In this document: one piece after another, positions 56,007-64,000 of the stretch
How positions within the stretch are numbered: position 1 is the first letter of the stretch
Layout: each line of letters begins with the position of its first letter
From: Cannabis sativa
Taxonomy: Eukaryota > Streptophyta > Magnoliopsida > Rosales > Cannabaceae
NCBI RefSeq assembly: GCF_029168945.1
Contig: NC_083607.1
Location: 11,488,001 to 11,552,000 of the forward strand
DNA: 64,000 nt
Direction of reading: 5' to 3'
Translations under genes and position numbers: made by a program
Notes under the pieces: model-generated
The model's database searches: none
What the model was told of the DNA's origin: nothing
What the model saw: the letters and a program-made list of their open reading frames with translations, nothing else

Positions 56007-56640
56007 ACATTACATTGTTATGACTCTTTATTAGAAAAGAAATTAAAATCATTGTTTAGGGTTTTATTGACATAAAATAACTTTTTTTTTTCTTTTAGAA
56101 AGAAAGAATATGTGATTTCAAAAAAAAAAAAAAAAATCTAGAAAGAGAGAATATGTACTTCAAATACTTTATTATTAACATTGATGTGGTCATAGACTCA
56201 TAGATAGGCCTGATATGATACTACATGTTAATTGTATTAATTTAACATATGATACTACCAAAGAATTGAATAGGGGGGCCCAAATATTAAATTTATTTAC
56301 TTTGAGCTAAATGTTATACATATGGCCACTAGGGAGTAGAGAGTACGGAATACGGTAGATTGACCACACCTATTATAATTGTACATAATTATTTTTTTTT
56401 TTAATTTCTTTGTCATTTATGGGTCTGCCACTAAGTAGGGGTATGATGATGTAGTTTTTTTTTTTTTTTTCAGATCATTTTAATTTTTTGATATATTTAA
56501 TTAAAAGTTTATTACTTTGTAGTAGCATAAACTCTAAAATAAATTATTTTCTCTTATTTTGGTAAGGGTGATGCAGTAAAAATAATGATATATGACATAA
56601 GGTTAGAAGAGATAAATTCCTGAGGAAAATGTAAAATCAC
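56007..56640. other. AT-rich sequence between the SDR exon and Gypsy-C
   Basis: It holds A- and T-runs and no coding signal. If the SDR gene is real, this is the start of its last intron. Confidence 0.4.
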
Positions 56641-56759
56641 CTTATATAAGGAATAATTATTAAAGGGCAAAGGGTACAATCCTTATAGACCATAGGTGAA
56701 CTTTTAGTATGAAGGGTCCTTGAAAAATATAGACTAGGACATAGTCACCCCTTTAGGGA

Positions 56760-57110
56760 TCAGCCTAGGTCGAGTACCCCCTTAGGGAACAACTTAGGCC
56801 GAGTCCCCCACTGAGAGTCGGCCAAGGCCGAGTCCACCCTCAACAAGGGGTGTTGGCTCCCATCTTATCCTCGTACAACTGTAATACCATACCCTATCTC
56901 CACTTCGACATGGTTGCTGATTTACTTGCTCAAGGTCCACATTCACCCCATTAAGGGTCAGTCTTTGTTGAGTACCCCTTAGGGGTCGGCTCAAGACGAG
57001 TACCCCTTAGGGGTCAGCTTAAGTCGAGTCCTCCGTCATCAAGGTGGTGTTGGACCCGTCCTCCTATAACTTTGGTACCAAACCCTATCCCTGCTTGGAC
57101 AAGGGTGATG
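56760..57110 (+). repeat. About 198-bp tandem duplication inside the Gypsy-C LTR
   Basis: GTGTTGGCTCCCATC (56848) and GTGTTGGACCCGTCC (57046) begin parallel stretches with matching order of words (CCATACCCTATC/CCAAACCCTATC, GATTTACTTGCTCAA/GCCTATTTCCTCAA). TAGGGGTCGGCTCAAGACGAG-like text is repeated several times around them. Confidence 0.65.
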
Positions 57111-57944
57111 GCCTATTTCCTCAAAGTCCCATGGTTCATCCCGTGTACTCAACATCTGTTTATTCGTATGGTTTAATCTCCATATAACTACAAGTGTCAA
57201 AGTAACACATGACAAAGACCGTAGAGTCCCAAAATTGGATCAAAGTAAGAAGCAAAGGTGTATGTCCTGAGGGTAACGACACAAGGTCAAGTGTCCCTTT
57301 AGGGGTTGACCAAGGCTGAGCGTCCCCCTAAGGCTGACTTGGTCAAGTCCCATACGGACAATCGCCCAATTGATTATTTTTCCCAGCACTTGATAAGGAG
57401 ACACACTCACGATGTCCAATCCCACTGAAAGCTCAAAAGTTGTTACAAATCCACAAAAAAAGTTGTATGTCACCAAAAGAATCGAGTCTTAACACATTCT
57501 GAGAATCACAGGGATAGTTGAGATATTCTCTCATGTAGTTGGGATTCAACCGAACCTTAGGACATGCCTCCTTAAGCGAAGTGCATGATCCATTTCCCTA
57601 TATAAGGCAACATACTTGACCTAGAGAGGGGATCGAAAATTCATTCACAAGGAAAAACTCTATCATTTTTACTTCTTGCACTGAGGAGCTTGTTCTTGAC
57701 TTACAACCCAGATTAATAAGATACAAGGGGAGTAGGCTATTGCCAACACTTGAGGCTGAACCTTTAAATTCTTGTGTTCTTTATTAGCATTTATTACATG
57801 TTTTTTGTTTTATTCTCATTAATTAAGACCCCGTGTCGATTGACTAAAAAACTAATCAACATTTTATTTTAGTACTTTCATTGAGAGCTTAAGCCAAAAT
57901 CTCGAAGCTTTTACCGAAAATAATGGTGTTTACCAAAAGATCAT

Positions 57945-60170
57945 CTAAAGAATGAACTGAGGAGGGTGTTGACAATGCCCACCAAGTCCTATTGGTGAGA
58001 ACCTTCCTGAAACTGTGGCGAGCGACTGCCACATCCTGGTAGTCGAGGAAACACCACCACTAGGCATACCATCGCCCAAACTAAAGTTGATGGACAGACT
58101 ATCGCTTGCCGTACAATCATAGCTCCCACCATGGGCAGAGGTGCAACTGGCAGTGCAATCGGTAGGGACACTACAAGATTTTTTCATTCAGACTGATGAA
58201 GGCACAAGCCATTCTAATGCCTTAGGGGTATTGGCGCTTTTAGGGCAAGACGTAATGAGCCCCATGTGAATATAGAAGGGATCAATCCTGATATTGATCA
58301 GTTGAGGGATGCAATTGGCTAAGTGTAAGACCATGTTCAGAGCGTGCACCAAGAAAAAGCCTAAGCTCAAACGAATGTTCTTGAGAGTCTTGACAAAAAA
58401 GGAGAGAACTTCGATCTTGGTTGGATGAACACGCTCAGGAGATGGAAAGGTGTCAAGAAACTATGAATTGACGTACTTGGGAAGTGGCTAACTTGATTTG
58501 GAGTTATGTGCAGCAAAACATCAAAGGTTTAGGCACGGATGCCATCAACCAACAAGTGTCGATTGACCAACAGACCAATAGCGAGGACCTACGTACCCCT
58601 AGGGACCAACAATAAAGGGTGGTCTACGAACCATACCACCGTCTTAGGGATAGGGATCATGTCAAGAGTCATCATTCTAATAGAGACCCTAACAACAATA
58701 ACAACGACTGTCCACTCCCTGTGGATGACCAAGTCCTTTCAAAACACCTTATGGGAAGGGAAAACAATCATAATGTTCTGATGAGGAAGAACGGAGGAGG
58801 AAACTCTAGGAACAACAGTGTTAGCCAACATGGGAACAAAAGAAGGCTAGCCCAACAACGAGTTTGGCAACCCCGCTGCAATGACCAACCTCAACAGGAG
58901 AATGGTCAACCAAGGAATAATTGACTAAGAACTAGAAGGGAAGACCTCGAAATCACTAGTTAATAACGTCCCACCTACCCTGATGGTCATGGAGAAGATA
59001 AAGCTGAGAGTAATGCTAACAACCAAAATAAAAATGGTAGGATAGGCTATTAGCTTGTAGGACTGTATGTCCATTTAAGGCAGCATAAACCCACCAACAA
59101 CCCACCTCAAAGAGGTGAGAATCATTAAATACTGCCCATAGTATCTGGAAGAGCAAACAACGAAAATGTTGACAGTATGCCCCAAAGGCTAAGATTAGTC
59201 TTTAACCAAATGGGAGCCTAAGGGGTTGAGGACCTTCAGAATACCATTATTAGAAATTAGGGAAATTAGGAAAATAGGGACAATGGAGGCTTAAATCATA
59301 TAGCTTCGCATGAGACGATTTAAGAAGATCAGGTCAACAAAGGCTTCAGTGTCGTCCAACCATAAGTCATCATAGATACGGTGATCCAACCATAGTTAGA
59401 CGTGCTAACCCGGTGTGTTAGGGACCTTACCGCACAAAAACTAACACACTTAAAGTTGGACAGTAGAAGAGAGTCTTCCTTCTCACAAAGAATCAATGAC
59501 CTCCCAATCCCAACCAAGTTCGAGATGTCGACCTACAAGATGTACATGGGTAAAGAAGATCCCTTCACCCATGTTGAGAACTTCAAGATCCAGATGGATC
59601 TTCAAGGAATAAATGACGACCTCATATGTTGTGTCTTCTTCGCGGCCTTAATAGACATGACACAATAATGAATCTCCATGTTAGCCCTGGGGAGGATACT
59701 TCGTAGGACGAGCTTGTTGGAATATTCTATAAATTCTCTTATGATAAATAAATACTCGCAAACTTGGGTGACTTAGTGCTAATAAACAAAGGCCAAGCAA
59801 GCCACTCAAGTACTATATTCATCCTACATGTAAGAAGCAACAAAAGTAAAAAGTCTAAGTGACAATGGCAAGCTGGCCATGGTCATAGGGGCATCAATGT
59901 GGGAAGTCGACTCTGGATAGACATAGGGAGGAAGCTAACCCACTCCAAGAAAGCCTTCCTTGATAGAGCAGAGAAATTTATTAAGTCGGAAGAGGCTGAA
60001 CAGAACATCAAAGGCCTTGATCACGCCAAAAAGTTTGTGAATGGAGCAAGTTTTAGCGGCCAAGGTTCCCAAGGTCAAGGAACAATAATAATAATGGCTA
60101 AAAAAATGGGAAGAGTGTCAACAATAAGAACGATGTTAGTAACACTAATGATAACAAGTGACTAGAGAAT
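57945..60170 (+). pseudogene. Gypsy-C gag remnant
   Basis: Many short frames. The best is 59402-59668, with YKMYMGKEDPFTHVENFKI and on to LICCVFFAALID, the Retrotrans_gag core of Ty3/Gypsy. 58539-58924 is an Asn/Arg-rich linker. 59899-60165 follows it. Stops and frameshifts break the region throughout. Confidence 0.65.
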
Positions 60171-60239
60171 AGTATTAAGCAAGTAAGGCCAAAACCCATG
60201 ACCACAAGGTATCACCCAAAGTACTGACTTGAGTAGCTT

Positions 60240-60800
60240 ACTTGAACCACATATATTAGGGTTAGATAAGAAGCAAGAGCAAAAGCATCCAAAGGATACT
60301 TGGAAGCTTCACATTGGTGGCTCTTCTGTTGACTAATTGTAAGGAGCTTGTCTTACCTTGACCACTCCTGAAGTGTAGTACATTCATGCTGCTATCCACT
60401 TAAGATTCACCGCTTCCAATAATAAAGCAAAAGATGAAGAACTGATCGCTGGTTTAAAACTAGCAAGGGAAGATTATACGATTGTGAATGCTTTGGCTAG
60501 GCTAACAAGCATTACCAAGGTCAAGAAGGCCAACCTTGTCCCCATTAAGTACCTCTCGAACCAAGACATCTTTTCCTGGTGACATGAAGACATGGTGGGC
60601 ATAAGTCACACCATCTTGAGTTTGCTCTTAATTTGGAAGGACCTTACAAAGCGGTAGAGGTCATTCATCCTGGAACATATAAGTTTGCACGGTACAATTC
60701 CAACATGAACTTGGTACCAGGGCCTCGCTATTGGAACAAAGTACACCTCTGATGGTACTATCAGTAAAGTTTCTTTTCAGCAACTGCTTAAGCTATAAGA
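60240..60800 (+). pseudogene. Gypsy-C RNase H and integrase tail remnant
   Basis: Reading across frameshifts, 60300-60470 gives WKLHIGGSS, AIHLRFTASNNKAKDEELIA and LKLARE, the RNase H region of Gypsy pol. 60625-60780 gives LEGPYKAVEVIHPGTYKFAR and VPGPRYWNKVHL, the integrase C-terminus. The RT that should precede RNase H is absent, so gag and RNase H are only about 130 bp apart. Confidence 0.7.
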
Positions 60801-61010
60801 CAACCCCACCAACGAAGTTTGTTTTCTTTTTATAAGGCACGTGCACCCAACTTGATGTCATTAGGCACATTTTCCCATTCTATTCATCAAAAAAAAAATT
60901 CAAGTTATGACAGAGCTCATATGATTATTATTGAATCTATTTATGAACCTGAAATACTTGTTTATCTTGCTAACTTTAGTGATTTAGTCACATAATTTTA
61001 AGAGTGCATG

Positions 61011-63285
61011 TGTCGACGTAGAAATTTGGCCATTATTCGCTCGCTAGATTGGCGAGAGGAAAAATAATTTTAAGTAATAAATAGAGAGAAACATGAAATT
61101 TATAGTAGTTCTCTCTTCGTGTCGCGATGATAATAGAGCTACGTCTACTTTTAGTTTTTATTTCTCACGAGAATTACAAGAAACTGGCCAAGGCAAGATC
61201 TCTAATTGCTAGAGAGAGATTCTCTAACCTTATGAGGACTTAAAAGAATGTGAAAAATGAGCTAGAAGAGCTCTCCTTTTATAGGAAGGAGGTCCTATTG
61301 AAATATTAATAAAATAAGACAAAAATGTGAAAATTCTCTTTGGGCTAATCTTGACCATTGATGATTATCAAATGGTGAAAATCAAATTTTGATAAAATCA
61401 TCAATTTTCTGAGTTTGAATCTCGTCTGTTGGATTATTTTTGGGAAATCTATCAAAATATTGGGCACAAATTTTGGACTTAAAATATTTTGAATTGCAAT
61501 ATGAGTGTGACACATGACTTGAATGAGATTTAAAATGCATGTTGGATCGCATCAATTGTATCAATATTGAGGGAATTATGGCAATTTTACTGAAAGTTAT
61601 TTAGCACCCAGCACCCAGGTGAACATCCAGCACCAAAGTTGACATTTTGTCGTTAATCAGGATGCTGAGTAAGTGGAAAAATTTCAGAGACTTGTATTTT
61701 TTGATGCTTAAGTGGTATGTTGACATCACTTAATCATTTTCTTCACTTTGGTGAAGTTGTTTACCAGTTCTCAGAGACTTTTTGGTGAAATTGTGTAGAC
61801 TCAAAACTCCCCTATTCCACCTTAATAAGGGTGAAATATCGAAGTGTGAATTTGACCTTTCACAAGTATTAGCTCTCATTTAATACAAAAAAAATAGTCG
61901 GATGGTCTAAGACAAATTCCAATTCTTATATGCAGAACCCAAAGCACAAGGCTATCTATTAGCCTGGGCGCCAGGTGCTTCTTGGGTGACTTCCAGAGGC
62001 TCATTTTGATACTTTTAAGGAATTTGAAATTGCAAATGAGGTCTCCTACCTCATTTCTGACAAAAAGAAGAAGAATGTTGGGAGTAGAATTTGTGTTTAA
62101 GGAGCGAAAACATGCAAATTAAGTTGCACATCAACCTAGGCGCAAGGCCTAGTGCCCATGTCAACTTGGGGGCTTGGGTCCAATTTTGGCCCCCCGAGAA
62201 CACTTGTATCTTTGGTATTTATGAAAATAAAAAACATGCCCACAAAAATTTTCGAGAAAAATGACTAGAAATAACCGAGGTTGATAAAATGTCAATGTCA
62301 ACCTACACACTGGGTCTAGCTTTTTGCCACAGGATGGTTCTGTTTGATTCCCAAAAATACTTGTATCTTAGTTATTTGTGAAAATGGAGAATATGCCTGG
62401 AAGACTACTTAAAAAACTTATTGAAAATGGACGAGGTTGAAAAAATGTCAATATGGGCGCTAGGCCCATCACCTAGGTCAACATGGGCGCTAGATCCTAG
62501 TTTTGGCTCCCAAATGAATCTGTTTGTTTACCAAAAGCACCCAAATATTAATTATTGGCAAAAATGGAGAATATTCCCTGAAGAATTCTTCTAATTTGTT
62601 TCTAGAAATGGCCCAGGTTGATAAAGTGTCAACTTGGGCGCTGGGCCTAATGCCTAGGTTAACCTTAGCATTTGGTCCCCCTTTTTGCCTCTAGGTCGAT
62701 TTGTTTCTTTCCTAAAAGCACTTTATTCTTTGTTTTAGATGGAAACTAACAAAATGCTCGGGATACTTCTTTGATATTGTGATTGGAAGCGCCCTAGGTT
62801 AACAATATGTTAACCTGGGCGCTGGGTGAACTAGGTGGCCGAGGTGCCTGGTGCTCAAAATTAAAAGTGCTCCAATTCTAATTCTGATGCCTTAAATATG
62901 TTCGTCATATGTCTTATTCATGTCAAAGTATAAAGGTTGAGTCATTTGCACAAAAATGGACCCAAAAACTAAAACCCTAGTTGGGATGTCAAACTTGGGT
63001 GCTAGGTGAAACCCTAGGCGCCTGGATTGACTTTCGGGGTGTTTTCTCATCTCGTTTTTGTTTCTTGACTTTGGACATGATTCTCCTTATCTTCTTTATT
63101 TAAAATACTTAAGGATTGTGAGTTTGAAACAACTTAGTGAGTTCTAAACACTCATTTTGGAGTTCCCAAAGTCAACCTAGGTGCAGGGCTAAGGACCCCT
63201 CCCAGGTCAACTACTATGACTCAGGACTACTCAAATCTTGGATGTTTTCTTTCTTTCCACATGTCAAACATTGATGTCCACGTCA
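61011..63285 (-). repeat. Inverted second copy of the long Gypsy LTR, probably solo
   Basis: Read on the minus strand it begins TGACGTGGACATCAATGTTT and ends CTACGTCGACA, collinear with the LTR at 24283-26610. Shared features include the GGCGAG text near the end and the AAAGGAGAGC text. It keeps TATAAAAGG (near 61275-61283 on -), which the other copy has lost. It has the same scattered AGCGCCCAGGTTGACA-like motifs. No primer-binding site follows on the minus strand and I see no clear target duplication (GCATG against CCAGG). Confidence 0.7.
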
Positions 63286-64000
63286 CCAGGGTCAGTTTTT
63301 GGGTAAATAGTATGAAATCATAGTGGCTAACCCAAGGGATGATGGCAGTTCTTACATAAAAATTCTGGTTATTTAGCAAGTGACCAAAATGCAAACCTTC
63401 TTAGTCACTTAGGGGGAACCACACTCATACATAGACTAATAAGGATAACATTGCACACTCACTTAAATGGATTTTAAAAATGTTGAGTTTTAAAGTGCTT
63501 GTGCATTGCTCAATGTCTTGAGCGACATGTATGCAATACATCATCAAGTATAAAAATAAATAAATAAATAAATATTTATGCATAGTGTGGTACATGCCAC
63601 ATAAGTTAGCACATGGTAGAATATAGGAAAAGAGTCGCATAGCTCCATAGAAAAGAAAAAGAATGTCATAGCATGAAAGGTGTCCCAAAAAAGATTAGGG
63701 CCCAGGATTAAAAGCTGCTTGGATAGCCATAATTCTTTACACCCATGAAAATAGTGCTATATGTTCCATGAGAAAAGTAATCTACCAAGGGAAAAAAACA
63801 AGGTCTACCCAATTCAACACTTCGCATCCAATGTTAACAACCCGGTCAGGTGTAAGTCCATCCTACTGCTCTAATGGAATTATTCATGATAGGTCTCTGT
63901 AATGATCAACAATCTTGGAAGTAGGATCATGGTCATCCATATCTTTTTCAGAACATGGCCCCTTGTTAAATTCTTTCGGCTTTGGTAAATTAGAAGCTCG
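63286..64000. other. Unidentified sequence to the window end
   Basis: No known family recognised. On the minus strand a frame is open from the window edge down to about 63886 (KEFNKGPCSEKDMDDHDPTS), roughly 38 codons. It may be the edge of something beyond the window or chance. A TAAA-type microsatellite lies near 63553-63573. Confidence 0.35.

Larger units (their letters stand above)
56640..60820 (+). mobile_element. Gypsy-C, internally deleted element
   Basis: A 5' LTR (start only approximate, end at about 57861 in AATCAACA) has a TATATAAGG promoter near 57599. It is followed by TTTTAGTACTTTCATTGAGA, the text that also follows the Gypsy-A LTR. Broken gag follows, then a direct jump to RNase H and integrase C-terminus by 60290-60780. 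Protease, RT and most of integrase are missing. No 3' LTR was found before the inverted LTR at 61011. Confidence 0.7.

Noticed and set aside
63886..64000. Open minus-strand frame at the window edge as a gene
   Set aside because: Only about 38 codons, no motif I recognise, and next to decayed Gypsy DNA.

Overview
The window looks like nuclear DNA of a flowering plant, probably a eudicot. It is AT-rich, has short exons with GT-AG introns, and is packed with plant transposon families: Ty1/Copia, Ty3/Gypsy, LINE, hAT, Mutator, CACTA and Helitron-like. I do not name a species.

The main host gene is one leucine-rich-repeat/malectin receptor-like kinase (LRR-RLK subfamily VIII-2 type) on the + strand. 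I reconstructed 25 exons between 6551 and 53259. Every junction keeps the frame, and the summed CDS is 3108 nt, or 1035 residues plus stop. The protein order is signal peptide, Cys-rich N-cap, LRRs encoded mostly by 72-nt exons, malectin domain, one transmembrane helix, and an RD-type Ser/Thr kinase with all its motifs. The gene spans about 46.7 kb because introns 1, 5, 7, 11, 13, 14 and 16 are full of mobile elements. The malectin, transmembrane and kinase introns (17-24) are all under 175 bp and clean.

Region by region. 1-6300 is upstream DNA holding an hAT-type element built round a GGGTCC-like hexamer array, a 5'-truncated LINE with target duplication, and a Copia RT/RNase H remnant. 6551-53259 is the kinase gene. 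Intron 1 holds an hAT-like element and Copia debris. Introns 5 and 7 hold Helitron-like elements. Intron 11 holds a small hAT element and a Mutator-like element with long inverted ends. Intron 13 (10.4 kb) holds a TIR element, a Copia remnant and a decayed Gypsy element whose gag is split by a 1.9-kb solo LTR. Intron 14 holds Copia-1 (- strand). Intron 16 (12.6 kb) holds Copia-2 (+) and Copia-3 (-), the latter inserted in a local tandem duplication. 53260-64000 holds decayed Copia and CACTA pieces, a Mutator-type MITE, one tropinone-reductase-like SDR exon (-), a Gypsy element with most of pol deleted, and a second, inverted copy of the long Gypsy LTR seen in intron 13.

The three full-length Copia elements have LTR pairs and 5-bp target duplications but carry in-frame stops or frameshifts, so I call them non-autonomous as read. 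The biological question is how one receptor-kinase transcript is spliced and kept from premature termination across tens of kilobases of presumably silenced transposon DNA. All boundaries come from reading the sequence by eye; no alignment or database search was run.
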